Assembly (NCBI GenBank): GCA_003538135.1 | Contig: DPOR01000002.1 | Span: 25,413 to 89,412, forward strand | DNA: 64,000 nt | Source of the DNA: Oscillospiraceae bacterium | GTDB lineage: Bacteria > Bacillota > Clostridia > Oscillospirales > Acutalibacteraceae | Direction: 5' to 3' | In this document: positions 43,264 through 51,699 of the stretch, in pieces | How the letters are laid out: the number at the start of each line of letters is the position of its first letter | How positions within the stretch are numbered: the first letter of the stretch is position 1 | Program-made: the position numbers and the translations under genes | Notes under the pieces: generated by a model | Told to the model about the DNA's origin: nothing | Database searches by the model: none | Seen by the model: only the letters and a program-made list of their open reading frames with translations

Positions 43264-43756
43264 TTTCGTTCTCCTCCAATCCTGTTCTTATCATGCCGCG
43301 CGCCCGATGATAAGTGACACACGCCCAGTTTTCGGTTTTGCCGAACAGCTCGCCTATCTGCTTATAGCTGAGCTGCGCAAATACGCGCCACATAAACACC
43401 TCTCTGTACGGGTCGGGAATAGAGCGCAGGATTTTCCGCGCCCTCATTGCCTCATCGCGCTTCAATATCTGCTCTTCGGCGTTTCCTTCAAAGGCAGGCA
43501 GATTGAAGAGAACGGAACCATCGACGCTATCCGTCCGAGCGGCTTTTTTGAGATAAGTATAATAGCAGTTTTTTGCTATCTGACACAGCCAAACGCGGAT
43601 GTCGCACTCGCCGCGAAAGCCTTTTATCGAACGCATGGCCTTATAGAAAGCTTCGCTCGTGATATCTTCGGCTATATCCTCGCTGCCCGAGAGTCGTTTG
43701 ATATAAAGAAACACATCGTCGAAATAATCGCGGTATATTTTTTCAAACTCCGTCAC
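43253..43756 (-). CDS. ECF-type RNA polymerase sigma factor
   Basis: 167 residues. Region 2 is recognisable in FEKIYRDYFDDVFLYIKRLSG and EDIAEDITSEAFYKAM, with the following FRGECDIRVWLCQIAKN; region 4 in LRSIPDPYREVFMWRVFAQLSYKQIGELFGKTENW, ending with RARGMIR. The GTG at 43756 is preferred because AAAGGAGG lies seven bases upstream; the ATG at 43774 encodes this site itself. Translationally coupled to its anti-sigma factor. ECF factors commonly activate their own promoter, but I did not identify one. Confidence 0.92.
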   Translation of the reverse strand: MTEFEKIYRDYFDDVFLYIKRLSGSEDIAEDITSEAFYKAMRSIKGFRGECDIRVWLCQIAKNCYYTYLKKAARTDSVDGSVLFNLPAFEGNAEEQILKRDEAMRARKILRSIPDPYREVFMWRVFAQLSYKQIGELFGKTENWACVTYHRARGMIRTGLEENENEK

Positions 43757-43870
43757 TCTGCCGCCTCCTTTCATATATAAGACTGCGCTAAACTCAAAAT
43801 CTTACAAAATTTTTAAAGCGGCAATTAAATTTTTAACCGCCGCTTTTGCTTTTATTTTAAATTTAAATAA

Positions 43871-44545
43871 TCACGCGGCCGCGAATATATATTCGTATAT
43901 CACATACGCGTGTATCATGCTGCCCGCGACCATGAAAATATGAAACGGCACATGGAACCACGGGTGTTTTCTGCCTACGGCGCAGAATATCGAGCCGAAG
44001 AGGTAGACCGCGCAGCCGAGCACCAAAAGCAGGAGAGCGCGGAGATTTATCTCGTCTATAACCGCAAGCGAGCAGGAGAGCATCACCGCGCCGGCGATTA
44101 TATACACAGCGACGCACGCGGCTTTCGTCTTTTGGAAAAAGAACAGCTTGGCGATAAAGCCGAACAGCACGCTTCCCCAGCCGAGCAGGAGCACTACGGC
44201 ACAGAAGATTTTATTGTGATTATAGAGCGTTATGAGCGAGCACGGGGTCGCCGTACCCGCGAGCAGCACGGGGATAACCAGATGATCGACAAGACGCGCC
44301 GTCCGCTTCGCCTCGCCCCGCGGCAGACCGTGGTAGACCGCCGACGAGCCGTAGAGCAAAATAATCGAAAGTCCGTAGACGACGGCCGCTGCCGTATATC
44401 TCGCACTGCCCAAGGGCAGGGCTTTTTTTATCAGCAAAACGAGCACTGCCGCGCCGAAAATCGCGCCGAGCGCGTGAGTGACGCAGTTCAGCGCGTCCTG
44501 CGCCTTTGTGTATTCTATAAGCTCAACGCTGTCTTTGTTCTTCAT
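43871..44545 (-). CDS. PAQR/hemolysin III family membrane protein (TrhA/YqfA-like)
   Basis: 224 residues with seven predicted membrane helices. The conserved PAQR features are an N-terminal DALNCVTHALGA, the GSSAVYHGLP (Ser..His) and LVDHL (Asp/His) motifs, and a C-terminal HVPFHIFMVAGSMIH with two histidines of the putative metal site. The family is annotated as hemolysin III; its role in Bacillota seems to be membrane homeostasis rather than toxin activity. Closely follows the GH3 gene on the same strand, 75 bases apart, with a terminator between them. Confidence 0.93.
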   Translation of the reverse strand: MKNKDSVELIEYTKAQDALNCVTHALGAIFGAAVLVLLIKKALPLGSARYTAAAVVYGLSIILLYGSSAVYHGLPRGEAKRTARLVDHLVIPVLLAGTATPCSLITLYNHNKIFCAVVLLLGWGSVLFGFIAKLFFFQKTKAACVAVYIIAGAVMLSCSLAVIDEINLRALLLLVLGCAVYLFGSIFCAVGRKHPWFHVPFHIFMVAGSMIHAYVIYEYIFAAA

Positions 44546-44574
44546 ATATTAAGCCTCTGTTTCGCGCATGAAAA

Positions 44575-44604
44575 TATCCGCCGCAAGAAAGCTCGCGGCG
44601 GATA
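44575..44604 (-). terminator. Terminator of the beta-glucosidase gene
   Basis: TATCCGCCGC (44575-44584) and GCGGCGGATA (44595-44604) form a perfect 10-bp stem, followed on the minus strand by TTTTCATG. Confidence 0.7.
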
Positions 44605-44620
44605 GTCTGAGCTGTGATTA

Positions 44621-47098
44621 TCAGATGTTCTTGAGCAGGTTCGGGAGTCCCTTGGCAACGGCGGGAATAGCCTTTGCGATGAGGACGAATATTCCGCGTC
44701 CCATAGGCTTCTTGTCGTTGAGGATATCCAGAAGCTGATGTCCGAGCTCCTCGCTGAACACGCCCATGCTCATGGAGACGAAGTTCTTGACGGGGGTCTG
44801 GAGCGCGATGGAGCACGCCATGCCCTCGCTGCCGACGAACTTGCGCAGCAGCTTGCAGAGCTTCGCGCCGTTCTTGCCGCAGGCGGAGTCCTCAAGAGTG
44901 TTCGCAAAGGTGAGATGCGGATAGTCGTGAATCTCGCTCTCGGGAATCTCATGGCCGATAAGAGCCTCAAACTGCTCATCCGGAACGTTCATGATATCCG
45001 CCGAATAGTATGCAGGCATAACATCTCTGAGATCCTTGACGGGGGCGTCAACGGTGCTCTTGACCTTCACGCTGCCCTCAAGACGGATATCGCGGCTCGA
45101 CGCGCCGACGAGAATCTTGTAATCATCCGTCTCAACATGCCAGTCGCCGAGATCGACATCGTAGAACGCAAACGCACGCTTGCTCAGCTCTATCTCGACC
45201 TCCTTCTCCTCGCCCGCCTTGAGGAATACCTTCTTGAAGCCTCTGAGCTCCTTGGCGGGGCGATATACGGTGCTGTTTTCCTGGGCAACATAGAGCTCGG
45301 CAACCTCTGCGCCGTCTCTGTCGCCGGTGTTCTTTATCTTGAATGAAACCTTGAGAGTATCGGTATCCTTGATGCTGTCCGCAGAGACCTTGAGGTCGCT
45401 GTACTCGAAAGTGGTGTAGGACATACCGAAGCCGAACGGGAACAGGACGTTCTTTTTTGCGGTGTCATAGTAGCGGTAGCCGATGTAGAGACCCTCGCGA
45501 TACTCGACGGTTGCGGTATTGCCGGGGAAGTTATTGTAGCAGGGGGTATCCTCGATCGAGAGCGGATAGGTTTCCGCAAGCTTGCCGGAGGGGTTGACGT
45601 CGCCGAAGAGGATATCGGTGACCGCACTGCCGCTCGCCTCGCCGCCGAGATAGCTGTTGAGCAGAGCCTTTGTCTCGTCTATCCACGGCATCTCAACAAC
45701 CGCGCCGCCCGCAAGGACGACAACTATGTTCTCGGTGACTCCGCGTATTGCGCTGAGCAGCGCAACGTGCTCGGGCGGGATGCGCAGGTGGGTTCTGTCA
45801 AAGCCCTCGGACTCGAACTCGTCGGTAAGGCCGATGAACAGCACCGAAACATCCGCTTTTCTCGCGGCCTCGACTGCGTCGGCTATGTAAGTCTCGGGAG
45901 AAATCTTCTTCTCCTTCTTTGTCATGGCATAGCCGTCGGCATAGATAACATCAATGCCCGATTCGAACATCGTGTCATACGCACTGTCTATCTTTATAGA
46001 ATTAACAAGAGAGCTTCCGGCGCCCTGATGACGCGGCTTCTTGGCCATCTGACCGATAACCGCGATTTTCGCCGTCTTGCTCAGAGGCAGAATATTGTCG
46101 TCGTTCTTGAGAAGCACCATGCTCTCGCCCGCTATCTTGCGAGCCGCGGCGTGATGAGCGCCCGCATTGTAGCCCTTGCCGTCCGCAAGAACCTCCTTGG
46201 CGCGCATGATAACATCAACAACGCCGTCGACCATCTCGTCGAGGAAATCCTCGCTTATTTCGCCGCTCTTTACAGCATCGTAAATCTTCTGATTGCCTAC
46301 GCCGTTGGAGGTGGGCATCTCGAGGTTCTGACCCGCGAGCAGGCCGGGAACACGCTCATTCTCCGCGCCCCAGTCGGTGACTATCATGCCCTCAAAACCG
46401 AAATCCTTGCGGAGAACGTCGGTGAGCAGCCACTTGTTCTCTGCGCCGTAGATGCCGTTGAGGCGGTTATACATACACATAATGGTCCAGGGCTGAGCTT
46501 CCTTGACCGCTATCTCATAGGCGGTAAGATAAATCTCGCGCAGGGTTCTCTCGTCAACAACTGCGCTGACGGTCATTCTGCGGGTCTCCTGGTTGTTGAC
46601 CGCATAGTGCTTGAGCGAGGTGCCTATGCCCTTGGACTGAACGCCGTTTATGAATGCGGCGGACATTTTACCCGCAAGATACGGATCCTCCGAGAAATAC
46701 TCGAAGTTTCTGCCGCACAGGGGCGAACGCTTCATATTCGTTCCGGGGCCGAGCAGGACGGAGACCTTCTCCGCTATGCACTCCTCGCCGAGGAGCTCGC
46801 CCATGCCGTATATAAGCTCAGGATCCCATGAGCAGGCGGTCGTGGCGGCGGTGGGATAGCAGACAGCAGGAATGCCGCCGAGCAGTCCGTCTATGCCTTC
46901 CGCCTTCTTATCCTTCTTCTTGGGCTCGTCCTTATCATGGGTGCCTACGCTGTTGCGTATACCGTGAGGGCCGTCGCTCCAGAGTATGGACGGTATGCCC
47001 AGACGCTCGATGGATGCGGTGTGCCAATAGTCGCTACCGGAGCAGAATGCTGCTTTTTCTTCCAATGTCATCTGTGAGATGAGATCTGCGTGTTTCAT
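44621..47098 (-). CDS. Glycoside hydrolase family 3 beta-glucosidase-type enzyme
   Basis: 825 residues, no signal peptide, so an intracellular exo-acting hydrolase for oligosaccharides. The (beta/alpha)8 domain has WSDGPHGIR, K163-H164 (SLKHYAVN) and the nucleophile Asp D242 in MIVTDWGA. The alpha/beta sandwich domain follows (ESMVLLKNDDNILPL, LFIGLTDEFESEGFDR), then a fibronectin III-like domain (GDRDGAEVAELYV, LRGFKKVFLKAGE). A C-terminal ~120-residue extension (FANTLEDSACGK...) contains helical segments of unknown role. A Lys/Glu-rich insertion (DEPKKKDKKAEG, 57-68) is unusual. GGAGG precedes ATG 47098. Confidence 0.93.
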   Translation of the reverse strand: MKHADLISQMTLEEKAAFCSGSDYWHTASIERLGIPSILWSDGPHGIRNSVGTHDKDEPKKKDKKAEGIDGLLGGIPAVCYPTAATTACSWDPELIYGMGELLGEECIAEKVSVLLGPGTNMKRSPLCGRNFEYFSEDPYLAGKMSAAFINGVQSKGIGTSLKHYAVNNQETRRMTVSAVVDERTLREIYLTAYEIAVKEAQPWTIMCMYNRLNGIYGAENKWLLTDVLRKDFGFEGMIVTDWGAENERVPGLLAGQNLEMPTSNGVGNQKIYDAVKSGEISEDFLDEMVDGVVDVIMRAKEVLADGKGYNAGAHHAAARKIAGESMVLLKNDDNILPLSKTAKIAVIGQMAKKPRHQGAGSSLVNSIKIDSAYDTMFESGIDVIYADGYAMTKKEKKISPETYIADAVEAARKADVSVLFIGLTDEFESEGFDRTHLRIPPEHVALLSAIRGVTENIVVVLAGGAVVEMPWIDETKALLNSYLGGEASGSAVTDILFGDVNPSGKLAETYPLSIEDTPCYNNFPGNTATVEYREGLYIGYRYYDTAKKNVLFPFGFGMSYTTFEYSDLKVSADSIKDTDTLKVSFKIKNTGDRDGAEVAELYVAQENSTVYRPAKELRGFKKVFLKAGEEKEVEIELSKRAFAFYDVDLGDWHVETDDYKILVGASSRDIRLEGSVKVKSTVDAPVKDLRDVMPAYYSADIMNVPDEQFEALIGHEIPESEIHDYPHLTFANTLEDSACGKNGAKLCKLLRKFVGSEGMACSIALQTPVKNFVSMSMGVFSEELGHQLLDILNDKKPMGRGIFVLIAKAIPAVAKGLPNLLKNI

Positions 47099-47185
47099 TT
47101 GAAAACCTCCAACTTACTTAATACTTATGATAATGAGTAATTTTAAGCAAAATCGCACAATGAAAAATGCGCGCCATATAGAGTG

Positions 47186-47215
47186 ATTATATCATATATT
47201 TAGGTGGAAAGTAAA
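47186..47215 (-). promoter_or_regulatory. Promoter of the GH3 gene
   Basis: On the minus strand TTTACT (47210-47215), 18-bp spacer and TATAAT (47186-47191). It lies about 90 bases before the GH3 start; between 47099 and 47186 I see no gene. Confidence 0.6.
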
Positions 47216-47267
47216 TATAAAAAGGCAAAGAACAGCGCGGATTTATTGCAATTTGTCTCAAAAAATA

Positions 47268-47306
47268 AAGCTGCGGCAACACTTTTCCGGAAAGTGTCCC
47301 GCAGCG
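47268..47306 (-). terminator. Second terminator of the rplJL unit
   Basis: GCTGCGG pairs with CCGCAGC, with an inner ACTTTCCGGAAAGT-like stem; on the minus strand TTTATTTTTTGAG follows. Confidence 0.75.
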
Positions 47307-47318
47307 TCGGGGAAATAA

Positions 47319-47351
47319 AAAAACTGCCATGGAATAACCACAGCAGTTTTT
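47319..47351 (-). terminator. First terminator of the rplJL unit
   Basis: AAAACTGCTGTGG and CCATGGCAGTTTT pair on the minus strand, followed by TTTTATTTCC. Together with the second hairpin it ends the ribosomal transcript right after rplL. Confidence 0.8.
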
Positions 47352-47367
47352 ATTGCTCAAAGTTAAA

Positions 47368-47745
47368 TTATTTAACCTCGACAGTTGCGCCTGCCTCTTC
47401 GAGCTTAGCCTTAGCAGCCTCAGCGTCGTCAGCAGAAACCTTCTCCTTAACAGCCTTGGGAGCGCCGTCAACGAGCTCCTTAGCTTCCTTCAGGCCAAGG
47501 CCGGTGATCTCACGGACAGCCTTGATGACGTTGATCTTAGCAGCGCCGGCAGAAGTAAGGATAACATCGAACTCGGTCTGCTCCTCGGCAGCAGCAGCGC
47601 CGCCCTCAGCGGGAGCAGCAACAGCAACAGCGGCAGCAGCGGAAACGCCGTATCTCTCCTCAACAGCGGAGACGAGCTCGGAAAGCTCGATAACGGTAAG
47701 GGTGTCAAGAGTCTCTAAAATGCTTGTAATTTTCTCGTTTGCCAT
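47368..47745 (-). CDS. rplL: 50S ribosomal protein L7/L12
   Basis: 125 residues, standard length. N-terminal dimerisation helices ([25 protein letters not shown]), an Ala/Glu-rich hinge ([21 protein letters not shown]) and the globular C-terminal domain ([36 protein letters not shown]). Forms the ribosomal stalk that recruits translation factors, bound to L10. GGAGG precedes ATG 47745. Last gene of the cluster; unlike the usual bacterial order, rpoB does not follow. Confidence 0.98.
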   Translation of the reverse strand: MANEKITSILETLDTLTVIELSELVSAVEERYGVSAAAAVAVAAPAEGGAAAAEEQTEFDVILTSAGAAKINVIKAVREITGLGLKEAKELVDGAPKAVKEKVSADDAEAAKAKLEEAGATVEVK

Positions 47746-47781
47746 TTTGAATTACCTCCAATTAGTAAGTTAGCTTTTTCT

Positions 47782-48315
47782 TTAAGCTTCGGCTGCCGCC
47801 TCTTCAGCGGGAACCGGGGTTGCGCCGCCCTTTTCAACAAGAGCCTGCATAGCTCTGGCGAAAGCGGCGATGGGTGCGTTGAACGCATTGCAGACGGTAG
47901 CAAGAAGCACGTCCTTGGAAGGCAGCTTTGCAAGGCTCTCGACAGTGTCGACGCCTATTACCTTGCCGTCTAAGAAGCCCTTCTTAACAGTGAAGGTCTT
48001 GCTGGTGCTTGCAAATTTGCAAAGGATGCGGGCAGCGGCGGTATAATCCTCCGCGCTCGTTGCGATAGCGGTTGTGCCCTCAAGAACATCGTCGATCTCG
48101 GAAAGCTCGGCCTTCTCGGCTGCAAGCTTGAGGATGGTGTTCTTAACGACTGCGTACTTGACGCCCGCCTCACGAAGATCCTTACGCAGCTTTGTATCGT
48201 CCTCAACAGAGATACCCTTGTAGTCAACGATAACACCTGCGACGGAAGAGCTGAGTGTGTCTGCGAGATCGCTTACGATCTGCTTCTTCTGTTCAAGAAT
48301 TTTTTCGCTTGGCAT
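47782..48315 (-). CDS. rplJ: 50S ribosomal protein L10
   Basis: 177 residues from ATG 48315, which has GGAGGTG upstream; the longer reading to 48399 would run back into the leader RNA and is wrong. The N-terminal half shows the L10 pattern KKQIVSDLADTLSSSVAGVIVDYKGISVEDDTKLRKDLREAGV and VVKNTILKLA. The C-terminal helix binds L7/L12 dimers. Regulated through the L10 leader upstream, whose terminator hairpin can be blocked by L10(L12) binding in other Bacillota. Pairs with rplL 36 bases downstream. Confidence 0.97.
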   Translation of the reverse strand: MPSEKILEQKKQIVSDLADTLSSSVAGVIVDYKGISVEDDTKLRKDLREAGVKYAVVKNTILKLAAEKAELSEIDDVLEGTTAIATSAEDYTAAARILCKFASTSKTFTVKKGFLDGKVIGVDTVESLAKLPSKDVLLATVCNAFNAPIAAFARAMQALVEKGGATPVPAEEAAAEA

Positions 48316-48354
48316 AGTTTCACCTCCGGAAATGGTGGTTGCAAAGGCAAAAGG

Positions 48355-48500
48355 AAAAACCCTTTTCCGCAAGACGGGAAAAGGGTTGAATATCTGCATA
48401 ATACGCAGCTTTACTGCGCGCAGCTTCCTTTCCTCGGCAGGCGGTTTTCACCTTATGCCGGGCCCTAAAGCCCGTTGCACCTGCTGTCTTTGGTTAGAAC
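48355..48500 (-). ncRNA. L10 leader (ribosomal protein autoregulatory RNA) with attenuator
   Basis: Between the rplJ promoter and gene, the minus strand carries the hallmark CCAAAGACAGCAGG and CCTGCCGAGG segments of the Bacillota L10 leader, separated by a GGGCTTTAGGGCCCG hairpin. It ends in a strong intrinsic terminator (AACCCTTTTCCCG and GGAAAAGGGTT, then TTTTTCC) at about 48357-48387. Binding of excess L10(L12) is expected to promote termination before rplJ. Confidence 0.88.
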
Positions 48501-48506
48501 AGCTTT

Positions 48507-48538
48507 ATTATATTAACACACGGTTCGCCGTATGTCAA
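48507..48538 (-). promoter_or_regulatory. rplJL promoter
   Basis: On the minus strand TTGACA (48533-48538) precedes an AT-rich -10 region: TATAAT at 48507-48512 (20-bp spacing) or TAATAT at 48510-48515 (17-bp spacing). It lies in the gap between rplA and the L10 leader. Confidence 0.7.
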
Positions 48539-48546
48539 TAACTTTT

Positions 48547-49257
48547 TTATTCGGCAGAGCTCGCATTGAGAACCTTGGAGGGGTTGATGCGGATGCCGGG
48601 GCCCATGGTCGAAGCAACGACGCAGGACTTGATATACTGACCCTTGGCCGAAGCGGGCTTAGCCTTGACAATGGCCTCAAGCAGAGTGTTGAAGTTCTCG
48701 CCGAGCTTCTCTGCGCCGAAGGAAGCCTTGCCGATGGGGCAGTGGATGATGTTGGTCTTATCGAGACGGTACTCGATCTTACCGGCCTTAGCCTCGTTGA
48801 CAGCCTTGGCGACATCGGGGGTAACCGTGCCTGCCTTCGGGCTGGGCATAAGACCTCTGGGGCCGAGAACCTTACCGAGACGGCCGACGAGACCCATCAT
48901 GTTCGGGGCTGCGATAGCGACATCGAAATCCATGAAGCCCTCGCCCTGGATTCTTGCAACAAGATCCTCTGCACCGACAACCTCTGCGCCTGCGGCGGTT
49001 GCGGCCTCGGCGTCTGCGCCCTTTGCGAAGACGGCTACGCGGACATTCTTGCCGGTACCGTTCGGAAGAACGACAGCGCCTCTGACCTGCTGGTCGGCGT
49101 GGCGGGAGTCAACACCCAGGCGGATGTGGACTTCGACAGTCTCATCGAACTTTGCCGTTGCAGTCTTAACGGCTATGTCAAGAGCCTCGTTGGGCTCATA
49201 AAGGGCGGCTCTGTCAACGAGCTGGGCGCCCTGGTTGTATTTCTTACCGTGTTTCAT
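48547..49257 (-). CDS. rplA: 50S ribosomal protein L1
   Basis: 236 residues. Conserved blocks: [61 protein letters not shown] and [23 protein letters not shown]. Forms the mobile L1 stalk at the ribosomal E site and can repress its own operon. GGAGG precedes ATG 49257. It lies 55 bases after rplK with a conserved GTGGGAGG/CCAC element in the gap. Confidence 0.98.
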   Translation of the reverse strand: MKHGKKYNQGAQLVDRAALYEPNEALDIAVKTATAKFDETVEVHIRLGVDSRHADQQVRGAVVLPNGTGKNVRVAVFAKGADAEAATAAGAEVVGAEDLVARIQGEGFMDFDVAIAAPNMMGLVGRLGKVLGPRGLMPSPKAGTVTPDVAKAVNEAKAGKIEYRLDKTNIIHCPIGKASFGAEKLGENFNTLLEAIVKAKPASAKGQYIKSCVVASTMGPGIRINPSKVLNASSAE

Positions 49258-49271
49258 TATAGTTTCCTCCC

Positions 49272-49306
49272 AATCATGTGGTTAAATCGGATTCTTCCTC
49301 CCACAG
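49272..49306 (-). promoter_or_regulatory. GTGGGAGG...TTTAACCACAT element before rplA
   Basis: On the minus strand the rplK-rplA gap reads CTTCCTGTGGGAGG, about 15 variable bases, then TTTAACCACAT and the ribosome binding site. GTGG can pair with CCAC. A closely similar element precedes rplK. Confidence 0.5.
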
Positions 49307-49312
49307 GAAGCA

Positions 49313-49738
49313 TCAATCAGCAACTGTGACGCCCATGCTGCGTGCGGTACCGGCTATCATGCTCATAGCGGTCTCGATGTTTGCAGCGGTGAGGTCGGGC
49401 ATCTTCTGCTCGGCGATCTTTCTGATCTGCTCGGTAGTGATCGTTGCGACCTTTGTCTTGTTGGGAACGCCTGAACCGCTCTCAATTCCGCAAGCCTTCT
49501 TAATAAGGACTGCGGCGGGCGGAGTCTTTGTTACGAATGTGAAAGAACGATCCGCATAGACGGTGATGACGACGGGGATTATAAGACCCATGTCATTCTT
49601 TGTTCTCTCGTTAAATTCCTTTGTGAACGCCATGATGTTGACGCCGTGCTGTCCGAGCGCGGGGCCTACGGGCGGAGCCGGAGTTGCCTTACCGGCGGGA
49701 ATCTGCAATTTGATTAAGCCAACTACTTTCTGTGCCAT
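49313..49738 (-). CDS. rplK: 50S ribosomal protein L11
   Basis: 141 residues from ATG 49738, preceded by GGAGGTG; the upstream in-frame start at 49753 lies within that ribosome binding site region. Diagnostic N-terminal domain [30 protein letters not shown] and C-terminal rRNA-binding domain ([14 protein letters not shown] to [24 protein letters not shown]). Binds the GTPase-associated region of 23S rRNA and is needed for the stringent response. Sits between nusG and rplA, as normal. Confidence 0.98.
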   Translation of the reverse strand: MAQKVVGLIKLQIPAGKATPAPPVGPALGQHGVNIMAFTKEFNERTKNDMGLIIPVVITVYADRSFTFVTKTPPAAVLIKKACGIESGSGVPNKTKVATITTEQIRKIAEQKMPDLTAANIETAMSMIAGTARSMGVTVAD

Positions 49739-49756
49739 GACTTGCACCTCCATAAG

Positions 49757-49797
49757 AATGTGGTAAATGTCGGGGAAGCATCCCCTCCCACGGGAGC
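49757..49797 (-). promoter_or_regulatory. GTGGGAGG...TTTACCACAT element before rplK
   Basis: The nusG-rplK gap on the minus strand reads CTCCCGTGGGAGGGGATGC, then CCCCGACATTTACCACAT and the ribosome binding site. It shares the GTGGGAGG, GAT and TTTACCACAT blocks with the rplA element, and can form a CTCCCGTGGGAG hairpin or a GTGG/CCAC stem. Confidence 0.5.
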
Positions 49798-49861
49798 CGA
49801 AGCTCCGCGCGCATAAAGCGCTATAATAAGGACATACAGTCCGTATTACCGGGATAAAAAA

Positions 49862-50416
49862 TTACTTTTCGAGTTCGACCTGATCGAGCTCAAGCTCGAC
49901 AGACGTCTCTTTTCCGAAGAACGCGGAGACGGAGACCGTGACAGTCTCGTTATCCATATCGATCTTCGTGACCGTGCCGGAGAAGCCCTCGAGGCGTTCA
50001 TCCGTGATCCTCACGGTATCGCCCACCTGATATTCGACCTCAATGCTCTTCTTTTCAACACCGAGCTTGAGAACCTCATCTTCGGAGAGCGGGGTAGCCT
50101 TGCTCTCGGGACCTACGAATCCGGTCACGCCTCTGGTATTTCTGATCACGAACCATGCGTCGTCGCTCATAGACGGGACATTGTTCTCGTCATAGGTCAC
50201 AGCGGCCTTGACAAGCACATAGCCGGGGAAAAGCTTGCGCTCGACCTCGCGCTTTTTGTCGTCCTTTATCTCAGTGACGATCTCTGTGGGGATCTGAACC
50301 TCAAGGATCTGATCCTGCATTTTACGGTTCTCGACCATCTTTTCGATATTCGTGGCAACCTTATTCTCGTAGCCGGAATAGGTGTGCACCACATACCATT
50401 TGGCATCAACAGACAT
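49862..50416 (-). CDS. nusG: Transcription termination/antitermination protein NusG
   Basis: 184 residues. NGN domain (WYVVHTYSGYENKVATNIEKMV, KRKLFPGYVLVKA-like EVERKLFPGYVLV, WFVIRNTRGVTGFVG) followed by a KOW domain (YQVGDTVRITDERLEGFSGTVTKID). It binds RNA polymerase and modulates pausing, Rho and, in Bacillota, sequence-specific pausing. GGAGG precedes ATG 50416. Fifteen bases after secE; classical rpmG-secE-nusG order. Confidence 0.97.
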   Translation of the reverse strand: MSVDAKWYVVHTYSGYENKVATNIEKMVENRKMQDQILEVQIPTEIVTEIKDDKKREVERKLFPGYVLVKAAVTYDENNVPSMSDDAWFVIRNTRGVTGFVGPESKATPLSEDEVLKLGVEKKSIEVEYQVGDTVRITDERLEGFSGTVTKIDMDNETVTVSVSAFFGKETSVELELDQVELEK

Positions 50417-50430
50417 CGCGTTTTCCTCCG

Positions 50431-50859
50431 TTATAAGCCGAGATTGATCATGCTCAGAATTGCGGCGGCGGCTTGCTTGCTCTCGCCTGTTTTCTGGGCA
50501 AGCTCAATGAGCTTGGTTACGAGGAAGGACAGACCCTGATCGATGGCATAGATAACTACGCCGACAACAGCGACGGAAACGAGCACGACACCCGTATTCT
50601 TAAGAACTGTTTTTGCGCCGGGCCATGTAATCTTCTTGATTTCGCCTCTGAAGTCTTTCCAGAACTTCTTAAAGCCCTTGCCGAAACGCTGGAAGGCATT
50701 CCCGTTGGGATTCTTCGCCTTAGCGGCCTTCGCCTTGGTCTTTTCGGCCTTAGCGATTTTCTGGGCAGAAGTAAGCTTGGAGTCATCGGCGCCCTTCTTG
50801 GCCTCTTTTTCGGCCTTGGCAACCTTTGCGGCGGCAGAGGTGTTCTCTTTTTTCGCCAT
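50431..50859 (-). CDS. secE: SecE preprotein translocase subunit with long N-terminal extension
   Basis: 142 residues, about twice the usual Gram-positive SecE. The conserved part is the C-terminal ~65 residues: FGKGFKKFWKDFRGEIKKITWPGAKTVLKN followed by one transmembrane helix (VVLVSVAVVGVVIYAI). The preceding ~75 residues are Lys/Ala-rich and probably disordered (AKAEKEAKKGADDSK, AKAEKTKAKAAKAKN). SecE clamps SecY in the membrane. GGAGGT precedes ATG 50859. The length makes an automatic miss likely, but the location between rpmG and nusG confirms identity. Confidence 0.93.
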   Translation of the reverse strand: MAKKENTSAAAKVAKAEKEAKKGADDSKLTSAQKIAKAEKTKAKAAKAKNPNGNAFQRFGKGFKKFWKDFRGEIKKITWPGAKTVLKNTGVVLVSVAVVGVVIYAIDQGLSFLVTKLIELAQKTGESKQAAAAILSMINLGL

Positions 50860-50875
50860 TCTTATACCTCCCGAC

Positions 50876-51025
50876 TTACTTCGTTTCTTTGTGGAGAGTA
50901 TGCTTCCTGCAGAAACGGCAGTACTTGTTCATCTCCAGCCTGTCCGGTGTGTTCTTCTTGTTTTTAACAGTGTTGTAGTTGCGCTGCTTGCATTCTGTGC
51001 AAGCAAGAGTAATCTTTACTCTCAT
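50876..51025 (-). CDS. rpmG: 50S ribosomal protein L33
   Basis: 49 residues from ATG 51025 with GGAGGTG upstream; the longer reading to 51091 is spurious. [15 protein letters not shown] and [18 protein letters not shown] retain both CxxC pairs, so this is the zinc-binding (C+) form. Seventeen bases before secE. The promoter of the whole rpmG-secE-nusG-rplKA unit lies about 100 bases upstream. Confidence 0.96.
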   Translation of the reverse strand: MRVKITLACTECKQRNYNTVKNKKNTPDRLEMNKYCRFCRKHTLHKETK

Positions 51026-51122
51026 GACGGCACCTCCAATATCATAGGATTTGATTAGCCTCCCTCTGAACCGGCCAAAAAATGAGGGCATAAAAAAACA
51101 GCCCTCTCACAGAGGTATAACA

Positions 51123-51152
51123 AGTTTAGCACAGGTCATACCCTTTCGTCAA
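51123..51152 (-). promoter_or_regulatory. Promoter of the rpmG-secE-nusG unit
   Basis: On the minus strand TTGACG (51147-51152), 18-bp spacer and TAAACT (51123-51128). The leader that follows contains a GAGGGC...GCCCTC inverted repeat (about 51084-51107) around a T-rich loop. Confidence 0.65.
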
Positions 51153-51190
51153 GTTTTTTCTCCGATTTCGGCGAAAAAATTTATTCTGTT

Positions 51191-51640
51191 TTATTTTTCG
51201 GCCGCCGCAAGGGCGATTTTTATATCCTCAGCGAGTATGCTGCGCATACGCACAGGGTATTTGTCGGGGTTTATTGCACGCAGAGCATCGGCTATCCTCT
51301 GTCTGAGGACAGGCTTCGCGGCCGCTATGAGCGGCAGTGTCTGGATGCACTGGCGGACTGTTGCCGCCTGCTCTCCGTCAACAGTCTTGAGAAGCCTGTC
51401 GATGTTTCTGTCGATCTTCTTTCTCGAATCCCACGAGACGTTCTTTGCTATGAGCACGAATGCGCGGGTGCGCGCATAGGGGTTGCGGTCGTCGAGAAGC
51501 TTGAAAAGCTTGTCAAGATGCGCATAGACATCCTTGCCGCGGCTCGACTCTGTTTCAAGCTGGCGCATGGCCTCGCAGCCGACCGCCGTGCTCATTGAAC
51601 CAAGCTTCGAGATGTTTGTAATTACAGTGTCATTGTCCAT
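51191..51640 (-). CDS. HEAT-repeat-like protein of unknown function
   Basis: 149 residues, all-helical. Repeating helix pairs such as HLDKLFKLLDDRNPYARTRAFVLIAKN and TVDGEQAATVRQCIQTLPLIAA look like HEAT/PBS-type repeats, which bind proteins; a basic cluster KKIDRNIDRLLK lies between. No catalytic motif or signal peptide. GGGAGAT precedes ATG 51640. It sits between the ribosomal unit and mltG on the same strand, 59 bases after mltG. Confidence 0.72.
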   Translation of the reverse strand: MDNDTVITNISKLGSMSTAVGCEAMRQLETESSRGKDVYAHLDKLFKLLDDRNPYARTRAFVLIAKNVSWDSRKKIDRNIDRLLKTVDGEQAATVRQCIQTLPLIAAAKPVLRQRIADALRAINPDKYPVRMRSILAEDIKIALAAAEK

Positions 51641-51699
51641 ATTTTGATATCTCCCTCTTCCGCCCTTTCGGGCGCCCTTATTCCTTTATTATATTGCCG

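Noticed and set aside
48316..48399. N-terminal extension of L10 into the leader
   Set aside because: In-frame but lies within the L10 leader terminator; the ATG at 48315 has the proper ribosome binding site and matches family length.
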